A DNA stretch of 64,000 bases from Sclerodactyla briareus (Eukaryota; Echinodermata; Holothuroidea; Dendrochirotida; Sclerodactylidae), in NCBI GenBank assembly GCA_026419785.1, contig JAODTK010005909.1, forward strand, positions 80,292 to 144,291, written 5' to 3'. Position 1 is the first letter of the stretch. The number at the start of each line of letters is the position of its first letter. Shown here one piece after another: positions 49,301-60,805 of this stretch. The notes below the pieces were generated by a model. The model did not search any database. It had not been told where the DNA came from and saw only the letters and a program-made list of their open reading frames with translations. A program made the position numbers and the translations under genes.

Positions 49301-52300
49301 TGCATCTCTTGAGATTTGGAGCCCCCTTGGCATGGATGAACGAGACTGGTTGGTGACAGGGCAGCTGCTTACGATAGTGTATGGGCGTGGGAATTCGCGG
49401 CAAAGGGTCTAAAGAGGGATGGAAAAGGGTGAAAACTAATTGGATAGGGCCGATGTAACAAAATAAGCCAGGACATACCCGGCATCGGAAAGAAATGGTA
49501 ATTGAATTTGTTTTACCCCAGTTCAGACTTCAGACCCTGATTTCCTGGAAAATGGAGGGGACACCATTCCCTAACATGTTATAATGATTAAAATGAACCT
49601 CACCATGCAAGGGGGCAGTACTGGATAATTGTCTTCACAGCTTTCTTTCCACATCAAATGTTGCCATGGTGATTGGTGCATAGAGCATAAATCTGACAAC
49701 ACTTCTCAGGGTCTGTGCACAGCTCCAGTAGGCCAATTCATTGTTACACATGCTCACACTGAGCCGTCATCAGGTTTTAAAAAATGGTTCTCGTACTTTC
49801 ACTACCCTGACTGATTGCTTTTTTATTTGATTTCTCTATAGTTCAGTAGCCAAATAAGGCTCATCAAGGGACCCTGGTCATATTGATCAATGAGCATTGC
49901 GATAACTGCCTTCTCCTTCTCGACTAGTGCTAAGAAGATATCGAGGCAGGCATACCACACTAATCCCACCGTCCTCCCGGGACAGCGATTTTACGTCTCC
50001 TGACAACAGAACATTGAATAATTTACCCATTATGGGGACTTCAGATGCAAATTCCTGCGCCTATCACCGGCAACCCAACGATAATGCTCTCCGATACTAA
50101 TAGACACAGGTTAATAGAACATGGGGATGAGGGAATATGGCATGTTTTTTGTAACTTGCTATGACTATGTGCAACGCATGTACAACCAACTTTCGACATC
50201 AACCGCCCTACCTATGAGGCCAGAAGAAAAAATTCTCCCCCCCCCCAGTATCCGTAACTCGAAGACAGTTTGGACTACTTGCTCCAATCTTCATGCACTT
50301 CACATATCCCTGTTTCCTAACACACACTGGTATGTTCTGATACGATGCCACCTATCAAATGCAATCCTCTTGTCGTTCGTGTAGTAGCTCGTACAGGACA
50401 TCTTTCTCCTCAACTAGTTGCATGCATTTCCCCGCCATTGCCACTCTTCCCTCCGGTTAATACAATAGCCTCAATGGTGTGAGCTTCTCCTTCAACATGT
50501 ACAGAAAACCATTAATCGCAACGGTGGTACTAGAGGTTTGAGAACCCACCTGCTTGTCCTAAAACTAACTCCTCATGCCCACTTTCTATTATGTGTTTTT
50601 TTTTTCACAATCACTAGGACCCACCTGATCTGTTGCCAATGCTGACAATTAGTCGAGGAGGCCAACCACTGTCCCGGCCTCTGGTCTAGACAACTGTTCC
50701 AAAGAGATTTTTTTCTTTTTTGTAAAATAAATTAAACTGAAGCTATAAGATTCTGACCTCTGACATAGTTCCTCATCCCCGAATAACCCTCTTTCATTCA
50801 TCACTTTCTCCGCAGGTCGCATCTGCTGGAGAAAAAATTTCCAAGGTCAGTCCTAGTTCGGCTTGTAATCCGAGGTTTTGGTTCGCGTCACATGTTTACC
50901 CTCGAGCAATGTTTATCACCCAGGTGTACAAAAGGGACCTTGAGGATCTGAGTACAACTGGTGCTGATATAGCTGCTACCACATACTTTTCTGAGATTGT
51001 CAGAGTGTGTAAACGTGGTTTCCCCGTGAGCAAGGTACCGTTGTGGGGGCGCCTTGAGTCAGCTGTTTAGCTGGATTCATGCGCTATCATAAACTAACGG
51101 CATTATTGATTTTGTCTCGTGCCTCAATTGGCTATTGTTTGGTGTGTTAGATGAGGAATTGTTATGCTTCAACCCTAACAGTGTGGATCATAGGCAGCCA
51201 ATTTCCAGTTGAGGGCCCGAATGGCTTCTCTGACTGGAATGCTACAACGAGGAGCCCCGATTCGAAATGACAGTTGGTCCCATTCTCATAGTTCTTGGCA
51301 CAACTGGAGAAATGTCAAGAACAGTTAACACTACTTGGGCTGAATTGATTACCGATCTTGATGCCAACAATTCCCTAATCTCAGATTTAGCCTTGAGGCT
51401 GCTTTCTCTTCTCTCCTCTGCTGTGTGCCGCCGGATAGCTTTCAACTACCCCAACACTAAATGAGGGCAGAGGCATATATACCGCAGCATATTGGGTGTG
51501 GAGGGATCCGAGGATATGTCAGTAACTATTTGGGATTGACTGATTTTTCTTATAAGACCACCTGGTATAAAGGGTAATCCCAGGTGGGGGGAATGGTCAT
51601 AATCAAATATGTGCAAAAAGGGGGAAAAAATGAACAGGGGCGTTTTGCAAGCCAGAAAACCAATTTCCCTGCCTTAGAGGCCAACTTCTTGTACTCAGAG
51701 GATTGACTTCTGGTTTTCAACCCCACATACCTCCCCATGCTAAGGCCCCAATATATCGTCCATTGAAATGACAATAGTCCCATTTTCAAGTTTTTTTGGT
51801 TTGACTAGAGGTCGATTACCAGATTCTTGGAAGTCTCTGCTGTATTCGTTGAATCGTAGTAATGTTCCTAACCATAACGCTGAGTCCACTTGATTTTTCT
51901 TCATATACACAGCCAATCACAGAAGGGGTTGTGTTGGGCAACATGGAGAACCTGACTCCCCTGCGTGGAAGGAGCAGGAACAATGCGTAGTGCCATTGGT
52001 TCAAATCCCGCTCTTTTCATCTGTAAAGGGCCGGTTGCGCTACAACGATATCGTGTCGTGCATTATCAGATTCATTGGTTTTATATGCTGAATAATACCA
52101 GGCCCATGACATGATCACTGAAACACCCCAACACCCTGCCACAAGATTGATGAAAGACTTGAAAACCCCCCCCCTATTTGCGAACAGTCCATCTGAAATA
52201 GCCCTTCCCTATGCTTTGATAATCAACATATTCTGATTTAAGAGTATCCTTTGAACTCATTGTTTTTCAATATGATGTCATGTGGGAAGGTGGTTTGTTA

Positions 52301-53331
52301 CAAAAACTTCCATTTTTGAGAGGTATTGTGATGGTTCCTAGTATTTATGACATTTATGAACACACATCCCCCTTTCACACCAGGTTCAGCATGAAATATC
52401 GTGCAGCAGAACAATGAACAAATTGTTCAAAAAAGTTGTGAACGGCCCTTGACAACAACCCTTCGCCACCGGGGGAAAAAAAAAAGGGAAAGAGAGGGCC
52501 ATCCGGACATAAATGAATCGAATGTCAATCTTGAGGTGATAGTTTGTGGGTCAGATAAGTTATACCCACTCATATGGAGGAATCAATCCGCATACCACCC
52601 TGGAATTCTGTTCAGGCATGATATCCATTAGATTGGGAAATTAACCTTTTTCCACAGATCGAAAGAAGCCCCCCCCCGCCCCCCCCCTCCATGTTACCCA
52701 GGCCCAAATTTGAAGCAGGCTGATGAGCTGGTCTCGGGAAACAGTGACATGTCCCAGGGAACACGGAGCAGTAAACTACATCGCGCTAGAGGGATACAAC
52801 CTCCACACACTTTGCATTGGTGCATTTGATTGGATCCCATTCCAGTAGCCACTGATGGCGAATTGAAACCACATCAACGTCAAGTTAGTCCCCGGTTTCG
52901 ACAGTTCTTGTCCTTTGCGGCTCAGTAAACATCTCCCAATAATACGTATGTAGTACATACATTAGTTGTCCACTCAGGGTGAAGAGGTTTCGGGAAAATG
53001 TTCCCACTAATGGTCTGAACACCCACTCACGTTACATTACACCAAGTTCAGTGGTGCATGCAGTGGGTGCTCAATCATGTGGGTGTGTCAGTGCATTTGG
53101 ATGGTGTTTGGGGTTGGTCTCGTCTGATCTTTCCACTTATGGTCTTCAACCTGGGCATAGGATAACCCCTACAAGATGTTTTGATAACAAAATCTGAGAA
53201 GCATAGTACGTGCTGCTGAGTGTCAGTGAGGAAATCTTGAGACTGAATAAAGAGCCCCAGAGAAAAACAATGGGCATCTTCAACAAGAAGATCCCTCAGT
53301 GTGCTGAAGTAAACGCTAGTACGGTACCTAG
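49301..53331. other. No gene assigned
   Basis: A 30-base candidate micro-exon (VASAGEKISK) at about 50816-50845 sits between ttctccgcag and gtcagt. Other short frames lack support. Confidence 0.4.
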
Positions 53332-53451
53332 CTAGCTGAATGGATCGGAAGAGTCGAATCCCTCTTCACCTAACCAGCCACCATAGCCATTTGCTGGAGA
53401 CGGGTAGCCACTCTCTACTTTTTGGACGTGACGGTGTTTCCGCTGGTGTTC
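53332..53451 (-). CDS. Last exon of unidentified minus-strand gene, with stop
   Basis: The acceptor tactctctcttcactacag on the minus strand is followed by exactly 40 codons: EHQRKHRHVQKVESGYPSPA, NGYGGWLGEEGFDSSDPFS, then TAG (53332-53334). A basic helix start is followed by a Gly/aromatic segment and an acidic Ser-Asp tail, typical of a C-terminus. I assign it to the same gene as the exons at 56.7-60.8 kb by strand, order and similar character. No orthologue is recognised. It could instead be the end of a separate gene whose upstream exon lies in 53.5-56.7 kb. Confidence 0.5.
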   Translation of the reverse strand, partial: EHQRKHRHVQKVESGYPSPANGYGGWLGEEGFDSSDPFS

Positions 53452-56044
53452 CTGTAGTGAAGAGAGAGTAATCTACCAGCATTTAAAATGGTTTTATGTA
53501 GTGATTTTATAATAAAGTTGTGGATAGATTGTATTTGTCTGAAGTGATTATATTTATGGTTTCCAAATGACACTTTATAAATGATACAATCCAAAAAGCA
53601 CTCTTAGGGTCCTAAACTGCAACATATGTTTTGAAATACATCAGCTACACCTAATAGCTACAACCAATGACTTCAATCTTTTTTGCTTGATGTGCTCTTC
53701 TTAAGCGCCTACAGCAGCAGCCCTTTGCTGATTTGGCAATATATAAAAATGAAATACAACTTCGAGATACAGTTTGTTGATCACAGGGCATTCAATATGC
53801 TTTGTCATCTGTCGTGCTTGGTGTTCATGCCTCGAAGGACAACTGCACGATTGACTGACCTTATCAAAGTTAATAATGTGGAGAATGGAAAAAATACATC
53901 TACAGGCCAGAAATCTCCTACCTCCATACGATGTCTCCTGCTGAAATATTGGACAAATTTGGTCCATAGAGCACAAATTTAGGAGAGTCCTCATTGGACA
54001 ATGGGTGACAGAGCAATTGAACAAGATGTTCCTTGTCCCTGTATTTTTCTTTCAACTGAACATCCTGCTAAATTTTCACTAATCTTATTCTACTATGGGA
54101 GTCTTCCTAACACATCTTTCAAGCCCCACCATCCAAGAATTTTGATTAAAACAAATAATATTTTCCAGTGTCTGATAGTATGAATGCACTTGGAGGAAAA
54201 ATTGCTGACCTCCCCACCCCCCCCCCCCCCCTCCAATGCTTATCATGGCCTCATTGCTAGGCACAATTTGGTGATCTCTTGGCAATTGTTCATTCCCCAT
54301 TCCCCCCCTTTTTTGGCCATGACCAGATCCCCCAACTCTTGCCCCCCTCAGTCAGTTTTTTTTTTTTTTAAAGGCTTGCACCATGGTAGGAACCTATAAT
54401 ACAGAGGAAGTATACTGAATCAATTGGTACACCTTCCTCGAACAACATGTTGTTGCAAAGTAATTGAACTTATTATTGAGTTGGGGAGCTCAGACATATC
54501 AAACAATATTACATAAAATATTGATCGATATTGACAATAATCTATGGCGTATGGGCCAAACAACCTAAACAGTTCCTTATGTATTCTATGTTTTTTATTG
54601 TTTGGGAAAACTCACGCCCCGGACATGCTGTCTGAAGCTCCGATAACAGAATCAGTCAGTGTGGAGCCGCGTTGGTATGGCAAACAGCGCCCTAACTTGA
54701 CGGTGGTGTTATAGTGACATGGGATTTAGGCGCGTGATTTCGCATTTCGTCAGGAGATTAGAATGTTCTGTTTGACAGGGCGTCCTCCTCTAGAATTGAG
54801 CCCTCACATTATTAAACTCTAGGTCACTCCATGATGTTATATTTTAATGTCTAATGGTGTTTTTCCGTCAAAGGCAATCGATTTGTATTCCCGAATTAAT
54901 TATGTTGTTTCTGCGCTTTTGTAATAAATTGGTCTGACTTTCACACGTTTCCCGGAACAAGGGTAACCCTCATGAGCGGTTTCAAATCTGGCACTATGAT
55001 ATACCATCTTTTCACTATGACGCAACAATGGTATTTTTGGGGATCTATGGTAGAAGTACTTCGCAGATAGAGAGTGAACAAACTGAATGTGTTTCACGAT
55101 GTTACACGCAATAGGGCACCTCCCCACTTTGAGTTTTTGATTCTCTGATGGCACTTTGAACAGGGCACACAATACTCGCTCTAAATTTCTTCCCGTTAAT
55201 ATATATCTCCATGGGAAAACTTCAAACAGGAAGAAATGGAACAACGTATCAACTCATGTGCAGTGCTCTTGTTGATCGATTGATTTCTAAGAGGGAAAAT
55301 GATACCACTCAGATTTTGAAGAGGAATGGGAGTAAAAAATTGCTGGGGGTCATAGTCTGTGATTGCTGAAGAGTGTTTATGTTTCTAATATGTTGCAATA
55401 CACATACAAATCTAATCAGATCGTGATTCAACCCCCTCCGATAACTACCTACACAAATTTTCATCAAAATCCCGTCTTACTATAACTTAACCGTTTCGGA
55501 GTAATCCTGCTAACAAGAACGTGGGACACACATACACACACAACAAGTTGATAGCTAAATCTCTTCCATGAAACTTTGCTTGGGCGAGACAAAACCATGC
55601 TCCAATATTGAAGGTCTTAACTTGGCATGAAATGTTGGCATAAAGAAATGGATACCTTCCAATAAACAACAGATATTCAGATGTATTTTGACATTATTTT
55701 CCTCCCAGTGAGATCTTTCAGAAAGGGGGTCAGCAGAAAGGGGGTCAGCAGAAAGGGGGTCAGCAACCAGAGGGATTAGAGAGATCTTTCGGCCCTCGAC
55801 ACCGAATTTTGGGTGGGCCCAGTTACTGTTTGAAAACCTGACGGGTGTGCAACACCAGGAGCAAAACCCATTATTTCCAGGATGCGAAACAGTGGCGTCC
55901 TCCACTTTGCATTTATTTGAAAGGTCCAGGTGAAGTGTGATTCCCAGAGTATCTGGTAGGCCTTTCGGCCAAGAGAGTGCTTTGCTCGAATTAGATGGAC
56001 AGTACTACTGTCAACTGTGGTCCAGCATCTTCCCATGACATAAT
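53452..56044. other. Likely intron of the minus-strand gene
   Basis: Poly-C/G tracts near 54220, a 15-bp triple repeat, and no exon I can defend. At least one exon may be hidden here, given the phase mismatch between its neighbours. Confidence 0.4.
55715..55766 (+). repeat. Three tandem copies of a 15-bp unit
   Basis: cagaaagggggtcag repeated three times without change. Confidence 0.9.
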
Positions 56045-56416
56045 AGGGAGTCTCACGATTTCACCACAACACAACGACGACGAAACGTATGACGTAATTT
56101 TTCCACGTTGTAGACCACATTACCATCTGCAGCAAGGGCGCTTAGATTTCTCTGATGTTCAGTTGCGTGTATGTGGATGTGCGCGTTTTACAATTGCACT
56201 TCGAGTGTTTGACCATGAATCCCCAAATCCCATTGTTTAGAAGCTGTTTGAATAAAGCATAAAGCCAAAGACCCGCGGAGTCCAAGTTCATGTCCTCGGG
56301 ACAACGTGAAATTGAGTGACTACTGATGTAGAATCGACAGTTCGTGAGGTTGTTGCATGCGCAGTAGGTCGAACATTAACATCATACTTTGGCCGTCGCG
56401 AAATCTAAAGCTCCCT
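56045..56416 (+). mobile_element. TIR element family 2, copy 2
   Basis: Same family as 37081-37461: shared gacgtaat...ttccacgttgtagaccac, gttgcgtg, catgcgcagt and the right end cgaaatctaaagctccct. The left end has lost part of its repeat. Flanked by aat on both sides. Confidence 0.75.
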
Positions 56417-56489
56417 AATAATACTCTCTGGGGTACTTATAGTTCTCGCTCACTATGTCATTGACATGTTCATACAGCGTCTTTACATA

Positions 56490-56650
56490 TGTTACCATGG
56501 CCAACGGAACAATCCTCATCAAGCACCGGGTAGAAATGGGGAATGAGACTGTGCCTTGCTCAAGGGCAAACGGTCGAACTACTCATCTCTTATGGATTGA
56601 AACTCACAACCTAACATCACAGTCTTGAGCTCTACCATGACTGATGCAGC
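56490..56650 (-). mobile_element. tRNA-derived SINE
   Basis: The minus strand has catggtagagctcaa (A box, near 56630), ggttgtgagtttcaatcc (B box, near 56600) and a body with gcccttgagcaaggcac, a signature common to many SINEs of marine animals. Confidence 0.62.
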
Positions 56651-56729
56651 ATCTCACCATCCCACGTAGGGGGCTGGAGATGACGGTGACAATCTCTGAT
56701 CCGAGATATTCAAAGACAGCCGCACTTAC

Positions 56730-56834
56730 CCTCGAGTTTCTTCATGTGTCCCTGAGCCTCTTTGTCATCATCCCTCCCGATGGTTGCCATGTCGATTATC
56801 AGCTTCCTCTCTGACTCTCCTAGTTGGTCCTTCA
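56730..56834 (-). CDS. Exon of unidentified minus-strand gene (exon e), charged helix
   Basis: The cleanest exon of this gene. On the minus strand the acceptor is ctatcctttttgctgcag and the donor is gtaagt. The frame is fully open: KDQLGESERKLIIDMATIGR then DDDKEAQGHMKKLEG, entering with two bases and leaving with one. The charged, Leu/Ile/Met-spaced sequence suggests a helix or coiled coil. It joins in phase with exon d. Its outgoing phase does not match the last exon found, so at least one exon in the 3.3 kb between may be missing from this list. Confidence 0.62.
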
Positions 56835-57421
56835 CTGCAGCAAAAAGGATAGCATTTTTATCCGTTGTATCATAGGCTAACTGTTCTCCACATTGTTAGT
56901 CCAGCCTTTGCTGGTATAGTGGATGTTTCCGTTGAGGGTAGTTTGGGCACTAACTGTATCAGACCCACAGATAATGACACTCAAAGGATTTTGCTTGTTG
57001 GCAGATAGTCACATCTAAATCGAGATCATCATACAGAGTCTAGGCTACAGTTTGCCAAGACACAGTGTCCTCTACATATAAATGATTGTCAAATAACCAT
57101 TGGACCAACCCACCAAAGTCACACCTACATGTAACTGTCTACAAGTTTTGTGAACTTTGCATACAAACATGCAAATTAGCACAATTTCCAACCCCCAGTG
57201 ACCTTCCATTTCAGATATCCAGACTGAAGGTGAGCCACATTTTCAACACCAGTTATAACCACTGCATGACCCCCAATGAGCCTGAAACCTTTCAAAATTC
57301 ATCAGGACTGAAAATAAACAACACTGCTAACATACGGACAGACAGACACGCCCACTAACGAAGTGACCCCTACGTCTCACTCGGAAACGATTTCGATGAG
57401 ACCAAGCGATGGACTATATAC

Positions 57422-57532
57422 CTTTCCGTGAGCGGACCACGTCAGGTTCGTCTGAGCCTTCCTCCACCTCATAGGCCAAAACTCCTGCTCCTCAATCTGT
57501 TGGAGCTGAGCATCTCTACGACGACGATGGTT
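57422..57532 (-). CDS. Exon of unidentified minus-strand gene (exon d), coiled-coil-like
   Basis: Minus-strand exon from a taccccag acceptor to a gtatat donor. It begins NHRRRRDAQLQQIEEQE in phase 0, then after one base of slip in a ttt run continues VLAYEVEEGSDEPDVVRSRK, ending in phase 1. That phase fits exon e exactly and makes a Val codon at the junction. The Arg run followed by a Gln/Glu-rich helix looks like the start of a coiled coil. A second possible acceptor lies about 30 bases upstream, but that extension contains a TGA. Confidence 0.52.
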
Positions 57533-58099
57533 CTGGGGTACCCGTCAAATAACTGGCCCCTGGGGAACAAATCACAATAATGAAGCTAAATCTCTTGGTT
57601 CCTAACCAAATGGAGGTCTTCATGGGTTGTTATATACTTCTTCCCAATGATGCTCAAAAGCGGGATATACACTTGGGCAGTTTACCCCCGCCTCCACATG
57701 TCTAGTTCAACAACATGTTGTGTTAACATTTTGGTGGAATAGTTGGATACTACTTGATGGAGATTTAACAGAAATCATAAAATCACAGCAAATTTAGACC
57801 ACTTTCATGCCTTCAGTGACCCAAAATTAGGTCAATTTTCAAGTTTACCTGTGCCGGAAGGAATGCTCCATGAAGGTAATATATCTACCAAGTGTCATAA
57901 ATTTGCACAAAAGAAAAATTCCATATTTCATGCTGGAAATACCAGCAACTTTGAATACGGTGCAGTAACCACGGGGGTCGTCTGTCGGTTGCCATAATGT
58001 AATTTTCATGCTTTGTGATCAGTAGAAAATGTTGTAGAGAAAGCGAGAGTAGGCTGATTGGAGCATGTATTTACCTTTCCCTCTATCGTTAAAGGTCAC

Positions 58100-58217
58100 C
58101 TGCTCTCTCGTCTGTAGCACACCAGGGTCCGAGATTCTTTGGTAAGCGGACCCCTTCTCCAGGGATCAGATGAGGAACTCCCCCTTGGTTGGTCCCCATA
58201 TGGGACACTGGCAGGCA
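58100..58217 (-). CDS. Exon of unidentified minus-strand gene (exon c)
   Basis: Lies between a gttttttag acceptor and a cag|gtgacc donor on the minus strand. One frame is open throughout and starts PASVPYGDQPRGSSSSDPWR. The frame that leaves the exon in phase with exon d instead reads SLEKGSAYQRISDPGVLQTR then EQ. A single frame change in the middle (near 58160) would join PYGDQPRGSSSSDPWRRG to SAYQRISDPG. The first part is Ser/Pro-rich and the second is polar. Which frame is right is uncertain. Confidence 0.45.
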
Positions 58218-58799
58218 CTAAAAAACAGAAACCACAACAACATAGTGTGTATAGAACGGGGAGAACAGCAACATTCAAAGAATTGCCGACATCACCAATT
58301 CCAATACACTGTGAACAAGTCATTCCAAATAAACACAGGCGGCCCCACATGTGGCTTTGAAATCAGGATTGATTCTCCTGAGAGCAGGAAAAATTCTCTT
58401 CGGTGGTCACAACAAGTTGGACAATGGGCAAGGCCAACGTGTATGGTAATGGTATGGTATCTAAGGTCATAGAGGCCGCGTTGCACGACCGTGAACAGAA
58501 CCATCTTTCAACCCCCCTGCATCCCCCAACATAAGTTACACATCCCACCTGCACAAAATATCCCCCATACCCTCAAATAATAAACAGTAAACAATATGAA
58601 TCTCTGCGAGGACGTGTGAGGTTTAAATCAAGCTGGAGCATATACCCTATGGGTAAACCTCTCCTCTTCACCCTTAAAATTCTTGTCTAGGACTGGCTTA
58701 TTGAGACATGTTTCCAACAGGCAAAATATTCTAGTTCTTAATCCTTTGATTCGATGAGATTCTGCTTTTATCGTGTCAAGTTCTTGGGGTACACTGGCC

Positions 58800-59100
58800 T
58801 ACTATGTACGTACAAGTGTGCAGAACAATCTATCGAAACACCCCTGATGAAAACTACACATCCTACAGCATAGACCTAAAGAGTTTACCACCCATCCCGT
58901 TCTATCAACCATTATATCCGCAAAAGATGGGATTATTGGTTGCATTCCACGAGGATGCTGTAATAGGCCAGTTCGTAGTTACATTTATGATGATAATGAT
59001 ATTAATGTCAAAGGTCATAGGGGAATGAATGCATTTCGACGTTGACGTACGTGTGCAGAACGAATCTTTTCCGAACGACCCGGTCCAAAAATCATGATCT
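58800..59100 (+). repeat. Dispersed repeat, partner at 34010-34540
   Basis: Contains two related blocks, gtgcagaacaatctatcgaaac and gtgcagaacgaatcttttccgaac, matching the copy in the CPLANE2 intron. Confidence 0.4.
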
Positions 59101-59419
59101 GCCATTCACCAAAATCACAGATTCCCCCCTACTTACCCATAACATCGGAAACATGGGATGAATTGCTTTTTTTTCAACGTGGTGACAGTTTAAAAATAGG
59201 CTGTACCGATCTTGCTATGGGGGGAATCTTGCCTATTCCCCCGAACTGTTCCGTGTGAGCATAGCGCACTTGAACTATGACAGCTTATCATAGGGCTATG
59301 GGGAGGAGCTTGTCTTTACCCCTAAGCGACGTATGGCGAGCATGCGCACTATGCACAAATACGGCCCTGCCATCAGGGCATCACAGGCATGGGGCTGAGA
59401 CAAACCCATCCTCACGTAC

Positions 59420-59513
59420 CTGCGTCTTACTGCTCTGCATTCTATTGACGCCAATGGAAGCCTCACCCTCCTCAGCCATGACCGCTGTGTAGTCCTCCCA
59501 GGCGCAGGTACTC
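59420..59513 (-). CDS. Exon of unidentified minus-strand gene (exon b)
   Basis: Bounded on the minus strand by the acceptor ttgccacttttcatccag and the donor gtacgtgag. It begins EYLR and, after a one-base change in a cc run, continues WEDYTAVMAEEGEASIGVNR and MQSSKTQ in phase 0. Without that change the first frame meets a TGA after 13 codons. It is acidic and has no recognised domain. Splice signals and codon content are good on this strand. Confidence 0.52.
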
Positions 59514-60721
59514 CTGGATGAAAAGTGGCAACAAAAAATCTTTTGGAAGGAACTAGAATTGATATCTAATGATGTCCAATGAACATTTAAGATTATCACA
59601 TACTGTCATATTTTGGTCCTTCAAAGTCAGTATTAAATCACAGCTATCGTCCAGTATTATAGATCAGCGCAATATTATTTATATCATTTAAACCCACGGC
59701 TTTCATGAAGCCTCCTACAACTTTTCCTGCCTATAACCACTGCTCTATACTGCTATCTCTCCCCCCCCCCCCTCTCTACTTTCTGCGCCCTCGACTATGT
59801 TTGGTTTTGCAAATTGGAACACATGCTCTTCAGAGACTGCTCCCCTTGTGACCGTGACTAGACGCATATAATAGGATGAGCCAACTAGAGCTACCAGCCT
59901 CCCAGGAAGGATAGTGGGCGGGGACACTCATTATTTACGAGAGAGTATCAACTGATGTTGACCACAAGCAGGAATCCCACATGACTAGGGGTACTCTTGA
60001 AAAAATAGGTACGATATATGCATAAAAAGTGGAAAAACAGGTAGTGTAAGTTCATTTTCTGTTGAAACTGGTTTTCAAGGGGAACTTTTTCCAGGAGGAA
60101 AATGTATTTTGGAAATCGGACATCTTAGAAATGTCACATGGGCACCTTCCGATGAACAATAAAAAAACTATAGCTTTCCTCGTACTCAGGTGGCCATGCC
60201 AGAACAAAATTTCCCACCAGATTCACTTGGACTGGATTGACCTGAGTTTTTTAAATGTCTGAATACTAGTCTTGTGGTTTAAGGCAGTTTTGGTCTGCAT
60301 TGTCTTTCAGGGTCAGCTTGGCCAATGTAGAGAGCCTCTCCTCCAGGCATGGGGAAAGGATAAACAGTACACCTCTGAATCATCTTTGCGCTTCCCCCAC
60401 CATTTTGTCATACCTAACTAGAGAGAACACCCACCTCTCCCCCCCATCTGTACATCTCAGGTCCCCATATTGATAACTGGCACGCTCGAATTCCTTCTCA
60501 GATGTGTGTAACTATGGACTAAGCACATGTGTTGATTAGCCATCAATATAAGTGCTCAATCTGCTTTAAAGAGGACAATTGATGGACACTCAACTTTCTA
60601 TTGGAATATCTACTATACTCAACAAACTGACCAAATTAGCTACCCAGGCCCTGCCCAACGAAGAAGATTTTTTTTGCTCTCGACTGATCATTTAAGAATA
60701 GGTTGAATGTCCTAAACTCAC

Positions 60722-60805
60722 ACCGCCCATAACATTTTGTGGCAGATTAGATTTCTCTCCCTTGCTGAAGAAAGTTGTAGTATCAGATTGACTGAGGACA
60801 GAAAT
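60722..60805 (-). CDS. Exon of unidentified minus-strand gene (exon a)
   Basis: Starts after a strong acceptor read on the minus strand (gttttcattctctgcag) and ends at a gtgagt donor. It is exactly 28 codons in phase 0: ISVLSQSDTTTFFSKGEKSN then LPQNVMGG. Its phase fits exon b if one base is removed from a cc run there. It is Ser/Thr-rich and has no recognised domain. It is the most 5' exon of this gene that I accept. Confidence 0.5.

Noticed and set aside
49820..49990. Minus frame with FLALVEKEKAVIAMLIDQYD
   Set aside because: About 50 codons, protein-like, but without clear splice sites or similarity that I recognise.
51242..51464. Overlapping plus and minus frames of 65-67 codons
   Set aside because: Both strands are open over the same bases, with no motif; neither can be preferred.
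51985..52020. tRNA B-box-like ggttcaaatcc
   Set aside because: No matching A box or foldable acceptor stem nearby.
59745..59927. 60-codon minus frame PGRLVALVGSSYYMRLVTVT
   Set aside because: Open but without splice signals fitting the neighbouring exons and without a known motif.
60310..60400. Possible exon on either strand (LEERLSTLAKLTLKDNADQ on minus; a strong acceptor ttgtctttcag on plus)
   Set aside because: On the minus strand there is no donor where the frame ends; on the plus strand the frame gives no family signal. Strand cannot be decided.
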